A stretch of DNA of 64,000 bases, from NCBI RefSeq assembly GCF_003255815.1, contig NC_037686.1, positions 54,409,888 to 54,473,887 of the forward strand. The letters are read 5' to 3'. Source of the stretch: Theropithecus gelada (Eukaryota; Chordata; Mammalia; Primates; Cercopithecidae). The stretch's first letter is position 1; the number at the start of each line of letters is the position of its first letter. The notes under the pieces were generated by a model. The model saw only the letters and a list, made by a program, of their open reading frames with translations. It had not been told where the DNA came from and searched no databases. The translations under genes and the position numbers were made by a program. Positions 1 through 11,562 of the stretch are shown one piece after another.

Positions 1-440
1 TATGCGAAGAACAAATAAGTTTCTTTAGGAATGATAGATGCATTTTTAGGTGAACAAATTAAAGATAAGAAAGTTTGTGATAAGTGGTCTTTCTGTCTTC
101 TTCATGGTCATGAAACTCCCTGGGAGAGGGAATCTGTGGTAGGTTAACTCTTAGTCTGTTTCCCAAAGACCTGCCCTAAAGAGAGAATTTATGGCAATCT
201 CATCTACCGGAGGTTCCTGCTTTTAGTCAGATAAGGAATACTTCAAGAAGGCTTCTTTCTGTACATGTTGAATCTCAGATGTCTTCAAGTTACTCTTTAT
301 ACTGACTCTTCATTCCAAGTGGGTCCCCATAGGCTCAATTAATGAAGATGGAACTGGATGAAACACTATGTGGAGCATGGTTCCTAGGTGAGATAAGCTA
401 AGCAAAATGCTTCCCATGCTGATCGCTGAAAGGCTTCATT
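1..440. other. no recognisable feature
   Basis: Unique-looking sequence of average composition. I see no gene, RNA or repeat hallmark here. Confidence 0.5.
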
Positions 441-1215
441 CTTTCTAACAGTCTCCGAATTAGAATTCTATTAGGTGGAGGCTACGGTAACTGCCCAGTG
501 GGTTCACCTTGCCTGCAGCCTAGACAGAGCCAATTTATCAAGACAGGAGAGCTGCAATACAGAAAGAGTTATTCACACAGAGCTGGCTGTGCAGGAGACT
601 GAATTATTATTACTCAAATCAGTCTTCCTGAGCATTCAAGGATCAGAGTTTTTAAGGATAATTTGGTGGGTTGGGGGCCAGTGGTCAGGAGTGCTGATTT
701 GTTGTGTTGGAAATGAAATCATAGGGAGTCAAGCTGCGCTCTTCTGTTGAGTCAGTTCCTGGGGTGGGGGGGTGGGGCACAAAATCAGATGAGCCAGTTT
801 GTCAGTCTGCGTGGTGCCAGCTGGTCCATCAATTTCAGGGTCTGCAAAATATCTCAAGCACCAATCTAAGATTTTCCAATAGTGATGTTATTCCCAGGAG
901 CAATTTGGGGAGGGTCAGAATCTTGTAGCCTCCAATTGCATGACGCCTAAGCCAAAATTTCCAATCTTTTGGCTAATTGGTTAGTCCTATAAAGGTAGTC
1001 TAGTCCAGAGGCAAGAAGGGGTCTGTGTGGGTAAAGGGCTGTTATCATCTTTGTTTCAAACTATAAACTAGTGCCTCCCAATGTAAGTTTGGCCTACATC
1101 CTGGAATGAACAAGGACAGCTTGGAGGTTGGAAGCAAGATTGAGTTGGTTAGCTCAGATCTCTTTCACTGTCTCAGTTATAATTTTGCAATGGTGCAGTC
1201 ACTGCTGAATACATC
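441..1215 (+). mobile_element. ERVL-MaLR internal sequence (MST/THE1-int-like), fragment
   Basis: The stretch through the bladder of phrases 'gtgctgattt', 'ccagctggtccatc', 'ctgcaaaatatctcaagca' and 'acaaggacagcttggaggtt' resembles the internal part of MaLR retrotransposons as I remember it. No LTR of the same element is directly attached. The 91-codon open frame inside it (475-750) matches no protein I know and is treated as chance. Strand is inferred from the remembered consensus. Confidence 0.5.
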
Positions 1216-1288
1216 TCTTTGGGATCTCAGCTAGAAGAACGAACTGTTCTGCTTAAATTCCAGGCCTGATTATTTGGACTGAGGTGGT

Positions 1289-2000
1289 GTTGAAGCTCAG
1301 AAAACAATACTCCAAAGTATGGTCCTTTGGCATGCTAAGCACTTTGAATTAAAGGAAATTAGAAGGCCTTAGAAGCTGCCTCAGAAACAAGGTCTCTCTG
1401 ACCTTCCTTTTTTCTTCCTCCAAGCACAAGGAAGAGCTCTCCCTAGGGAAGTTATCTGACTGAGGACAGTACTACCAAAAGAAACACAATTACCTTCAAA
1501 GCCCTGTCTGAAATCTCATTGTCAGGGGATTAGTCACTGAAGAAGAACATGAAGGCTGTTCCCATGCCCGTCTGTACGATCCTTTATCAATTCTTCTGAG
1601 GCCTGTTACCTGAGAGAGTTTATCATCATAACAAGACAACCTTTGCTTGCAGTGCAGTTCTGCCCCTCACCTTCCCATAACTTGTCACCATCTTTCCCAG
1701 AACCCATAAAAACTTTGTCCCAGGCTATTGTCTATTACTTGAGCCCATATATCTCCCCTAAAAACCATTTACTCTTCCTCTAAAATTGTCTACATCCCCC
1801 ACTTTGCTCTCCCTTATGAAGAGGGTATTTAAGTTTCAGCCATCTGGCCCTTCTTCAGGTGTTCAAACTTTGTATGCCTTTTGTGCACTTGCACATTAAT
1901 AATGTTGTATGTCTTTTCTCCTGTCAGTCTGTCTCTTGTGAGTTTATTTCAGCAAACTCAATTACTGAGCTTTTAGAAGGAAAGTTCAGCTTTCCCTATA
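1289..2000 (+). mobile_element. solo LTR, ERVL type (MLT2/MER74-like)
   Basis: Starts near 'tgttgaagctcag' with the 'ccaaagtatgg...ttggcatgctaagcac' module, and later has 'gggtatttaagtttcagcc' (TATA-like) and a T-rich 3' part. The same opening module recurs in the LTR at 23053-23664, which supports a family relationship. The subfamily name is uncertain. Confidence 0.6.
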
Positions 2001-2440
2001 GTGATGATAAACCCACCTCCTGCCCACGTTTCTTCTGCTGAGGCAGAGGTTTTCTCTTTGTTTTGTGTTGTTTTGTTTTGAAAATTAACTTGACTGGGAA
2101 AATCAAACTATATGGATAGAACTTATGACAACAGGATGGGTTTTGAGAGCACTAATTTTGTGGCATATTGTTTTATTCAAGTTTACTTTGCAGCTTGGTT
2201 GGCATGGATTCAACCATCCTCTGCATTACATGGAGAGAAACACCTTCCCAAAGCCCCTTATTTTAGTCTTGGACCTTTTCCTCTTCTGCTTTCTCTACTG
2301 GACACTCTCTCTACCCAACCTCTGCAAATTGGCTGAACGAAGTAGTTAAAAAGCATAAGATTTGGACATAGTTTCTGGCCAAGCACCCCAAAGCTCTGTA
2401 GGCACATCTCAGCTGGTTGCCCAGTCTGAACCTTGCACCA
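2001..2440. other. no recognisable feature
   Basis: No gene or repeat identified. Two overlapping 74-codon open frames (2112-2349) lack any domain or start context and are considered random. Confidence 0.5.
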
Positions 2441-2902
2441 TACTCTTGTTGGAGACCGGAATATGCCACTCCAAAATATACCTCTTTGGCATAAGGATTA
2501 TTTTGAGCTAATTATTTTAAGAAACTGCAGACCCAGGAGAAGTTCTGACACAGCAAAAGTTACCCATTGTAAGGAAATTTACATCTATGAAGGAAATCTC
2601 CGTTTGTGTTGACTGTTTTATTGTTGTTGTTCTTTTTGTTGTTTTTAGAAACAAGGTATTACTGTGTTGCCCAGGTTGGTCACACCTCCTGGGATCAAGT
2701 CATCCTCTCATCTCCCAAGTAACTAGGACTACAAGCACATGCCAGCATGCTAGGATGGAAATCTCCATATTTAAGGTTGTCTCCCACTCTATATTAGGAA
2801 GAGAAGAATGACTCTAAATCACTAGAAACTCTAAACAGAGAAGGCAAATCTGCATAACAAACTTATTGACAAATCTGTATAACAAACTTTTTCTTATTTA
2901 CC
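2441..2902 (+). mobile_element. LTR, ERVL type, left part (interrupted)
   Basis: Begins around 'ttggagaccggaatatgcc' followed by 'cctctttggcataaggatt', an LTR hallmark. It is interrupted by an Alu monomer at 2602-2756 and by an MST LTR at 2903-3328. The probable continuation lies at 3329-3600. The subfamily could not be named. Confidence 0.55.
2602..2756 (-). mobile_element. Alu-like monomer (FLAM), antisense
   Basis: The + strand shows T-rich sequence, then 'tattactgtgttgcccagg', 'cctgggatcaag' and 'aactaggactacaagca', the reverse of an Alu left arm. An exact 10-bp direct repeat GGAAATCTCC flanks the insert at 2592-2601 and 2757-2766, consistent with a target-site duplication. It lies inside the LTR that begins at 2441. 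Confidence 0.75.
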
Positions 2903-3328
2903 TTGTGAAATGGTTTGGATCTGTGTCCCCATAAAATCACATGTTAAATTGTAATCTCCAACATTGGAGGTGGGGTCTAGTGGGAGATGACTGGATTATA
3001 GGGGTATATTTCTCATGAATGGTTTAGCACCATTTACATGATACTGCTCCCATGATAGTGAGTGAGTGCTTATGAGATCTGGTGGTTGGAAAGTGCGTGG
3101 CACCTCTGCACCTCTCTGGCTCCTGCTCAGGCCATGTGAAATGCTTGCTTCCCCTTTGCCTCAACTCTGAATGGAAGTTTCCCGAAGCCTCCTCAGAAAC
3201 TGAGCAGATGCCAGCACCATGCTTCCTGTATAGCCTGCAGAACTTTGAGCCAATTAAACCTCTTTTCTTTATAAATTACCCAGTGTCGGGTTTTTTTTTA
3301 AATATCAATATGAGAATGGCCTAATACA
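2903..3328 (+). mobile_element. solo LTR of MaLR family MST (MSTB-like)
   Basis: The opening 'gaaatggtttggatctgtgt' followed by 'cacatgttaaattgtaatc', 'ggtggggtctagtgggagat', 'ccatgtgaaatgcttgcttc' and the 3' end 'gccaattaaacctc...cctaata' is the standard MST/THE1 layout, including the polyadenylation part. It is essentially full length and has no internal region attached. It is inserted into the LTR that begins at 2441. Confidence 0.88.
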
Positions 3329-3600
3329 CCATGCTTTTCTGGATACCTCCCCACAACTAGCTTTCCCCACACCCATCTTTTTTTGTTTCAGATAAGGATG
3401 GTATTTAAACCTGAACTCAAAGTAACATCTTTGAGAAGTACTTATTTCTTCCTGGGTATCTCCAATGTACACATGAGGCAGACATGTTAATAAACTTCTG
3501 CTTGTTTTTCTTTTATTCTGTCTTTTGTTACAAAGCGCCATCTCACTAAGAACTATGAAGGGGAAAGGAAACTTATTTTTCCTTCCTTTAATCTCTTCTT
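3329..3600 (+). mobile_element. LTR, ERVL type, right part
   Basis: The tract 'aataaacttctgcttgtttt...ctgtcttttgttacaa' is a typical ERVL LTR 3' end. Position and orientation suggest it is the other half of the LTR starting at 2441, split by the MST insertion. Confidence 0.5.
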
Positions 3601-3775
3601 CACCCCAGCCTCCTCATACAGTACCCAAAAGAGAAGAGGTCATCCATAGAAATGTAAAAAGAGTGACAGACATCTTCCTTCTTCTCCAGTCTCTGCCCAG
3701 CTATCACAAGAGTAGTAGGAACTAAGGGAACTAAGCATATTATAAATGTTGGGCGTTTAGAGGAGTTCATCTCTG

Positions 3776-4470
3776 TGGGTGCTCTGCTTGAGAGCTGCAC
3801 TTCAAGCCAGAGCTTCTAGACGTCAGAGGCATTCGAGCCAGAGTGACTCCATCATGAATAGGGGCTGGGTAAAATGAGGCTGAGACCTACTGGGTTGCAT
3901 TCCCAGGAGGTTAGGCATTCTAAGTCACAGGATGAGACAGAAGGTTGGTACAAGGTACAGGTCACAAAGACCTTGCTGATAAACAGTTTGTGGTAAAGAA
4001 GCCAGCCAAATCCCACCAAAACCAAGATGGCAGTGAAAGTGACCTCTGGTCGTCCCACATTATATGCTAATTACAATACATTAGCATGCTAAAAGACACT
4101 ATCAGCACCTTGACAGTTTATAAATGCCATGACAAGGTCAGGAAGTTACCCTATATGGTCTAAAAAGTGAAGGAAAGAACTCTCAGTTTCAGGAGTGGCC
4201 ACCCACCTCCCAACTACCCCCCCCCTGCTTTCCCAGAAAACTGATGAATAATCCACCCCTTGTTTAGCATACAATCAAGAAAGAACCATAAATACAGACA
4301 ACCAGCATCCCTCAGAGCCGCTCTGCCTATGGAGTAGCCACTCTTTATTCCTTTCCTTTTTTAATAAACCTGCTTTCACTTTACTCTGTGGACTCTCCCC
4401 AGAGACTTTCTTGCATGAGATCCAAGAACCGTCTCTTGGGGTCTGGATCAGGACCCCTTCCTGATAACAA
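3776..4470 (+). mobile_element. solo LTR, ERV1 (class I) type
   Basis: Hallmarks in order: 'ggggctgggtaaaatgaggc', 'gcattcccaggaggttaggc', 'accaagatggcagtgaaagt', 'gaagttaccctatatggtct', 'aataatccaccccttgttta', then a U3/R end with 'aataaacctgctttcac' and 'gagatccaagaaccgtctct' ending in 'ctgataaca'. I recognise this as a class I HERV LTR but cannot fix the subfamily. The left boundary is approximate. Confidence 0.7.
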
Positions 4471-5755
4471 ATACACCAAAGGAAATGACGGGAGGAGAGA
4501 TGAGGAACTGTGAATATAAAATAGGCCCACCAGCTCCTGCACTGCACAACGCGAGTGGGCACCCTTCACATTAGCCCCTGGGGTTAAGCAATGGGGACAA
4601 ATTTGTGCTTCATTGAAAATCTATGTATTGCCTAGGTTCTAGAGGACCCCTCTCTGGGTTATCTGATTGTCTAGGACCTATTTTACGAATCTATGATTGC
4701 GTCAGACTAATGACAATGCAAAATAATTCTTGGCTATAGACGTGTAAATTCTGTCCTATCTGATAGAGATTCCATTGACTTTTCTCTCCTAATGTAAAAT
4801 AATCTGGTGGGGGGGCCTTTTGCACATTAATTTCAACGTTCCTGTACTCGGGGGAGTTAGTGCTTTTTTTTTAACTTTTCCTTTGACCTGATTGTTACAC
4901 CTCACCAGTTTAAGTAAAATCTTTAGCACAAGTTCATATTTATATCTGTATAAGTGTGGTGTTTCACCCCCCAAGTATCCCAAACTTGGTACAGAGGAAG
5001 CCTGAGCGGAGAACTTACCACTCACACCTGCTCAGGGCACATTAGCATAGCAATAGAAGCTTTATTCTCAGGACCTGGACTTTTCCCTTTTTCTCCCAAA
5101 GGGCTCCTCAGATAAAACCCTATTACCCCGGGGAGGGTGCTTCAAATACACTGGCTGTTAGATAGAAGGTTTAATTCATACCTAAGTGACTGGATGGCAA
5201 TCTGGGTTTGCATTCTAAATATGCTGGAGCCTGGATCATTTGCAAGTAAATAAAAATTTCACTCTCCTCTCCTTTTCTAATCGTCTTTAATGACTGGTGA
5301 CAAGTAGCTACTGAGACATTTTCATAACTAAAGGGCAAGCTTTGGCTTTGAATGCTAAACAAGGTTCTTCAAAGATAAAAATCAAAGCCTTGACCCTCTG
5401 CCTAGAGTTAGTATAGGAAGCATCAACTGTACTTTTTTCCCTGCCTGCCCTCCCTCTATTAGGGCTGCTGGAAGGCACAATGATTTTTGTATATTCACCA
5501 AAATAGATTTGGTTCCAAGATAGAGCAAAGCTCAGTCAGGAATCTTAGCCTGTTGCGACTACCTGGGGGTTCCTAGATCTGTTATTTTGCTGAAACTAAG
5601 AAACTCAGGGGAGACGATACAACGGATAAGTGGACAACCAGGATCTAAAATCAGTGGCTCCAGATTCATTAGGATTTTCCCCCTACACCCTGAGCAAAGC
5701 CACCTTCCAGCACACTGGTCTTCAGAGTGAAGTGTAGGAAGAAATTGTCATTTCA
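4471..5755. other. no recognisable feature
   Basis: Unassigned sequence. Short open frames are present but none has a domain, and there is no repeat hallmark I can support. Confidence 0.45.
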
Positions 5756-5762
5756 CTTTATT

Positions 5763-5763
5763 G

Positions 5764-5798
<35 letters not shown>

Positions 5799-6080
5799 TT
5801 TCTTGAGATAGGATCTCACTCTGTTTCTCAGGCTGCAGTGCAATGGCACCATCACAGCTCACCACAACCCAGGCCCAGGTGATCCTCCCACCTCAGCCTT
5901 CCGAGTAGCTGAGACTACAAGCGCACTTCAGCACGCCTGGATAATTTTTGCATTTTTTTGTAGCAATGGGGTTTTGCCATGTTGCCCATGTGATCTCGAA
6001 CTCTTGGGCTCAAGTCATCTGCCTGCCTCAGCTTCCCAAAGTGCTGAGATTACAGTCATGAGCCACCACTCCTGGTCTTG
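5763..6080 (-). mobile_element. AluJ, antisense, with (ATTT)n tail
   Basis: The + strand begins with a (TTTA)n run at about 5763-5803, the expanded tail. The reverse of both Alu arms follows, with the A-rich linker near 5940-5965 ('ataatttttgcattttttt'). Many old substitutions fit an AluJ. CTTTATT at 5756-5762 and 6081-6087 may be the target-site duplication. Confidence 0.9.
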
Positions 6081-6149
6081 CTTTATTTTTAAGTTACATT
6101 TATTTTTACTTTTAGTTTGTCTTTCTATAAAAAATTATTTTAGCATTCT

Positions 6150-6650
6150 GTACATTGGCACAAGGTAAAAGAAAATGAGGGAAACTTAAATGTGAAAGAA
6201 TACTTCATAATTCAATCCTCAGTTGTATACATTTATCTGACATGTCAGCGAAAACTCACCAACTATTATAAAAACCTGGACAAATTATATCACAAAAGAA
6301 GCAAAAAAGGGAAAAAGGTTCCATAAAAACTACATCCATGTATGAAAAGCATTGTTCTCTTGGTGTCATCGCATCCTTTTCTTCTGTGCACCAATGTAGA
6401 ACACATGGTTTCTGTGGCTAATTGCAGTCCCATGCTTATTCTTCAGTTGTCCATTATATACTCTTCTGCCTGCTCCAGGGCTGTATTCATGTAGCCATCC
6501 AGGCACGCCAGGACACCTCGATAATCCACTCTGAATTTAATTTTACCACAGTTGGCTGACCCATGATTTGCTTTAAGAGTCACCAGAGGTTTGCTTCTGA
6601 AGACTCATTTTAACAATCCTCGCGCCTGGGATCCAGAACCCTTACTCCAG
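6150..6650 (-). pseudogene. LSM6 processed pseudogene
   Basis: On the minus strand, an ATG at 6608 and a TGA at 6366-6368 frame exactly 243 nt, the length expected for the 80-codon LSM6 coding sequence. LSM6 is the small Sm-like subunit of the LSM1-7 and LSM2-8 rings in mRNA decay and U6 snRNA binding. Recognisable blocks are MSLxKQT at the start, DYRGVLACLDGYMN in another frame, GQLKNKxG and the basic Q-K-x-R-M end. Three early in-frame stops (codons 12, 22, 24) and compensating small indels destroy the frame. There are no introns, and sequence resembling UTR extends on both sides, so it is a retrocopy. A poly(A) tail and target duplication are not clear; the nearby AluJ may have disturbed the 3' end. 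Confidence 0.85.
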
Positions 6651-6777
6651 GTGCCCTATAAGCCTGTGGTCTATAGACAATAGCAGCCAGAACCTTTACT
6701 TGTATTTTCTTTACTTTTTAGTATTTTATGTCTATTTTACAATGCAATATGACATTCTAGCAAGACTACATGATATA

Positions 6778-6812
6778 CAGTGGTCCTTTAATATTCTTGA
6801 AGGATTGGTTTC
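6778..6812 (+). mobile_element. Tigger-like DNA transposon, left piece
   Basis: 'cagtggtcctttaatattc...ggattggtttc' after a TA dinucleotide resembles the terminus of Tigger/MER2-type elements. It continues after the provirus at 12846, so the provirus landed inside it. Confidence 0.5.
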
Positions 6813-7188
6813 TGACAGAGCAAGAGCATCGCCATCTTGGACAAGCACGACCATTCTAAAGTTCCACTTGATTAAAAACCGCCTAAATCCAAAGGGCATC
6901 AGCCTAATGACTAAGGTCAGCATGACCATAAACCACAAATAACATCTCCAACCAGAAACATTCCAGCCATAAGATAAACCCCTCCCCAACCAGAGACATG
7001 CCAGCCCCAAGGTAACCTCCCCGCCAGCCGGAAAGCTGTCTCCCCAGTAAATACTCTTAGACTGTAAGAGAGAGTGTTCCTGACCAAAATTGGCCAGAAG
7101 CCCCTCTCAAGTTTATTCTCCAAAATACACCTGTCTTTGACAGTTGAGCCGCTTTTTGTGTTTCTTTCCTCTTTCTTTAACTCTTACA
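6813..7188 (+). repeat. 5' LTR of provirus
   Basis: Starts TGACAGAG and ends TTACA just before the primer site. It holds two ~38-bp spaced 'agaRacatKcca' units at 6954 and 6992, a TATA-like 'agtaaatactctta' and a degraded polyadenylation hexamer (AATACA). It is about 50 bp shorter than the 3' LTR because part of the repeated U3 block is absent. Confidence 0.85.
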
Positions 7189-7189
7189 T

Positions 7190-7208
7190 TGGGTGCCGAA
7201 ACCTGGGA
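7190..7208 (+). promoter_or_regulatory. primer binding site, tRNA-Phe type
   Basis: TGGGTGCCGAAACCTGGGA lies 1 nt after the LTR end. It matches the complement of the tRNA-Phe 3' end (TGGTGCCGAAACCCGGGA) apart from one extra G and one C-to-T change. This points to a HERV-F-type element. Confidence 0.8.
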
Positions 7209-7807
7209 TGGGTGTTGGGGGTAGAGGCTTCTTGCAACCCTGGAAGCAGTGGACAGCAGCTGCTCATCCTGCTGGATCCTGAGAGTCTCTGGTCACCCAC
7301 CCTGTCTTGGCTCTCACTTCACTTTTCGAGCAATTTGTATGAGGAGGACAACTAACCTGAAGGGGACTGCGAGACTCGGGCTGGGGTTACTCTCCAGTGA
7401 GCCCTCAAAACCCTCAGGTCTCAGCAATCCACCTCTGACCACCCACAACAGGTATTTCACTCTCTCCCTACCTCCTCCCTCATCCTCTCTTTTCTCTCTC
7501 TCTCACTCTTCTAGCGCTCACTCACTCACTCTCTCCCCCTCCCTCCCTCCCTCATGTGGCTCCAGTCCTAGAGGCCCTTTGCCAGTTCCAGCCAGAACAT
7601 CCAACATCAGACACTAATCCAGCTGACTGGTAAGATCTGCCCTCCCCTGGCTTTCTAGTGGTACCTGGGAAAAATAAGTTCTGCTGCCCTGGTCCTCAGA
7701 GGACCAATGGGGCTAAGCTAGAGAAAATCTTGGGAATGCCCAGTTCCTTCTTAGTTTGAGTGTCCTTTTTAGAAAGGGGATTCTAGGTCTCTGTCCTTTG
7801 TCTGGGG
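7209..7807 (+). other. proviral leader
   Basis: Untranslated leader between primer site and gag. It contains a pyrimidine-rich tract (about 7455-7560, many CT and CTCC units) of the kind seen in HERV-H/F leaders. No complete coding frame. Confidence 0.6.
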
Positions 7808-8590
7808 ATGCCTAGAACAAAAACAGACACCCTCAGCTTCTTCTCACCAGTCCACATAGGTGCCAAACAATCCCACATTCCTACATCCTTCCCACTGGGC
7901 TGTCCCTTCACAACCTTGCAAGTTTGGCTTGGGCATTTAGTTTTTTATTGGAATATGACCTGGCCCCAGTACAAATTAGATAATGTCAGCTGATGGCGCA
8001 AAAATGGCACCTTTGACTTTCAAATTCTCAGGAACCTTAACAACTTTATAACCAGGAATGGCAAATGGCAAGAGGTTTTCTATATTCAGGCTTTCTTCTA
8101 CTTCTACCTTAGATCCCAACCTTCTCTGTGTCAAGCTTGCACCCCTCATGAAATCTTTCTTCTTAATGAAAACCCTCCCTGGGTCTCTCCCTCCTCCAAA
8201 ACTCCTTCTGATCCTGCACATGAACCCCCTCTGTATTCTCACCCCTCTGCATCCTCTCCACGTCCATCTGAACCCTCCACCCTGGTGGCCCCTCCTGCCC
8301 CCAAGCCTTCAGCCCCAAACTCCACTCCTACTTCTCCATCTGTTACCCATTTAAAAACTGCTCAAACCACCTCTGCCATTCTCCCTCTCTGGGAAGCAGC
8401 TGGGGTTGAAGGCTTTGCTCATGTTCATGTCCCTTTCTCCATGTCTGATTTGTTGCAGATTGAAGCTATGAGTATATTCAAAGGCCTTTATGTTTTTCTC
8501 TTCATAAATCATGTTTTCTTGGAAAAGGTTTTCCCAGTCAACTCAATTACTTTTCTCCACTCTGCCTTGCCACTCTTGGTGAATGTATGA
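7808..8590 (+). pseudogene. gag remnant (matrix, proline-rich linker, start of capsid)
   Basis: One frame runs from ATG 7808 to a stop at 8588-8590, with a single internal TGA at 7991-7993. Around the internal stop the residues WPQYKLDN and NGTFDF match the matrix region of HERV-H/F-type Gag. A Pro/Ser-rich linker follows (about 8180-8350), then PFSMSDL near 8435-8455, the conserved beginning of a gammaretroviral capsid. After that the similarity ends, so nearly all of capsid and all of nucleocapsid are missing or unrecognisable. Structural protein; non-functional here. Confidence 0.8.
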
Positions 8591-11540
8591 AGAACCCTAA
8601 AATGACTTCTGGTGGCCTGGAACTCCTTGGGAAAACAGAAAAGGCACCACAAATCCCATTTTGGGAAAAATCTCTGTTTTCCTCATGGAACCCCTGGAAT
8701 TGGAGGTGGATAAGTACCTCCCCAAATCTGCCTTTGTCTTCCAGGTATACTTGTTTATTAGGCCCTGGAAACTGTTTTCCTAGCCCTGTTCTCAAAGGGT
8801 CTCATCCGAAGGCCAATAATCCAATTGGGAAATTAGAAAAAAACAATCTTATAACTACTGGATCTTCTTCTGGGTGTCTGTGTGGCTATATATGTGTTAT
8901 GTGTGCAGCGTCTATTTAAAAGGCTCTAATTAATTGGCCTAAGAAAAATAAGTGCTTAAACCAAATATTTTTAAGGGAAAAGTAAAAGCTGTGAAACCTT
9001 TCAGTTCACGTGACTTTAATCTTTAAAACTTACTGGTACTGTAAGGTTAGAAATGTCTTAAGAGTTGCCAGCATACAGTTTTTGTTTGCATTTATTGATC
9101 AAGCAATTTCATACTTATCTCTGCCAAATACTATAAATTGTCAAAATTTGGCATAGAGGCTACAAAACTATCTCAACCCAAACAGAATAATCTTTGCTTA
9201 TGTAATTTTTAAATAAATGAAACATTAATATTGGTTTAGTAAAGACAGCTACATCTTGAACTATTTAGTGAAATACCCTAACTTCTAATCTTGTGGCCGT
9301 AGGCAGCCTAGCCCACAGACGTGAAGGAAGCTTGTTTGGGGAAAGGACTGTTATCTTTAAAATAAAAAAAGAGAATTTATATGAAAAGAATCTTATATGG
9401 TAAATTCTTACCCTAAAGTAAATTAACTGGTTGTTTAAAGAGAGGGATGTTTACAAGTCAGAAAGTTGAGCTAGGTGAGACCTAGGACACATGGAGTTAA
9501 ATGCTGGAATGAGTCGGACCTTACCTGCACTTCTGTCTAGGTCCTAGGCTCTACATCTAGTACATAATTAAAATCCCAAACTTACCAACAAAACTGAAGG
9601 TTGCTAAAAGTTAACAGTGTAACACGCATGTAAGACTATTGAGAAAACAGTTTGCATATACTTTTGGCAAAATATTATATAAGGAGGCATGAGAATGTGG
9701 ATTTTTACCTAGATTAAAAGGTTAAAGAATTGTTCTAAGTTGAATAAAATAAAAATGAAGGTTTAAGAAAGTTTTAGAAGGTTAATTGTAAAGGAAATGC
9801 TGTGTGTAAATGTATCGGCTAAAGTTGAAGGGGTATCATCCAGTTTTCCTGTAAATTGAGCATTAAAGTAAAAGCACAACGGATTTCACTTAAAGCACCA
9901 ACCTGCTCTTTAACAAAAGTTATTAAGTGTTAAAAAGGGTTCATAAACGTCTTACCTTACGGTCCAATATTAAAATTGGGTAAATGTGTCTACAAGGTTT
10001 TATTAAAATTGAGTTTAACATTAATAGCCCACTAATATAAAGGTAAAATTTGGCTTATTTGGTATAAAGTCATAATAGGAAACATTGTCAAATATAAAAT
10101 GGTGTTTTTTTGGGCTATATTTGTATAAATATATTATTGGTATGTGTTCCAAAGTTATAGGAGATGGAGACTCCTATAATTCTGATATATCTTAGTGTAT
10201 GTTATCAGTAATAATTATACTTGTTATGCTTAAATTACTGCGTGCCACAAAGGTAACAGATATCCTTGTCAATTGTGACTTTATGGCTACCCTAAAACTT
10301 TTTGTCATCCATAAATAATTGTTGTCAAGTTTTGGTCCTCTTTAAAAGGTGGTTTTATAATCAGCTATAAAGCTCTTACAAGTGCTCTTGAATACAAGTT
10401 TCTGTTAACTTTGGAGATTGTGACATCGGAATAGAGAAGAATGTTCAGGAGTCTTGAAGAGCTAAAATGTTCATTAATATCAAGCAGGACAGGAATTAAC
10501 TGCATGAAGTGAACTAACAGGAGACTGGAGTGATCTTTTTGACATTTAGCCTAGAATATAGCTAATCATTTGTTTTGCTTTTCAAAGCCAAAGAAACTTT
10601 TCTTTTGAGCTATTGATAGCTTTTAACAACTTAGTATACTCCCATGAACAAAATTTGGAGCATGCTTGTTTCTCTCTACCTGATTTTCTCTGGAAATTGG
10701 AAACTATCTGTGAGTATTCTTAAGTTATGGCAATATAGTTATTTGCATAAGTACAATAAGAATCTATTTTCTTTTGTAACAGGCCACAGTTGGAAAAACT
10801 GGTTATTTTTACCAAGGCTTTGACTGGAATGGTGTGCTTTCCTTTAAGGAACCAAACTTGCCTTATGAAGCCAATAAAGCCCCTGGAAAATGGCCTCATA
10901 TTCTGTGTACACAGTCCCTGTACAGCATTTCTGATCTGTGGTAAGTAAACAATGTCACTTTCTGAACAGGCCAGGAACCCCAAGTTATCTTGGAACCTCA
11001 AGAGGAGAGAAATTCACCCAACTCATAGGTATTTGATGGTACAAATCCATGCCTGAGCTTGGCTTTAAAAAGGTCTTATCTCAGATTCCTTCTACAGAAC
11101 AAAGTTCCATCAAAGCCAATTTAAAAGGCCTATGTAACAAATAATTATTCTTGCTGTACTGTATGCAAATAATTAAACCAAGTATAATAAAGAAAACCAG
11201 TCCTATCATGATTTGTCTTTTAATTAAAATGGGAAACTGGAGAGAGAAAATTATGTCTCAAAAACTATAGCACAAGTGTTGTTAAATTCTAGTGTTGCCT
11301 AATGTTTTTCAATGTTTATTATTTTCTACAGTTTAAATTAAATTCTATTTTCTTCTGGCTACAAGTTTCCAAAATAAGCTGTGCTTTCCTAAAGCCCTAT
11401 GAACTGAAAACTAACTGTTTCAGCAGGCGCTGCCTCTAAGCCCCCTGACCATCACAGGAGGAAATCTCTTCACTGCTGGTGTTGACAACTAATAACTGAG
11501 AGTGCCCGGAATCCTTCACCCCCACATCTAGTGAGTCCAT
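8591..11540 (+). mobile_element. AT-rich proviral internal region lacking pol
   Basis: About 2.9 kb of A/T-rich sequence (many 'taaaa', 'ttaaag' runs). I see no protease, reverse transcriptase or RNase H motifs and no open frame above 100 codons. Similar AT-rich noncoding tracts replace gag-pol in several defective class I HERV families. The first few hundred bases could be diverged capsid. Confidence 0.6.
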
Positions 11541-11562
11541 GGCACTGAGGGTAATTGAGATG

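Noticed and set aside
475..750. 91-codon open frame near the left edge
   Set aside because: Lies within MaLR internal-like sequence, whose short frames are not conserved proteins.
7478..7560. Pyrimidine-rich run as a possible promoter or splice signal
   Set aside because: It falls in the leader of the provirus, where such CT-rich tracts are a family property.
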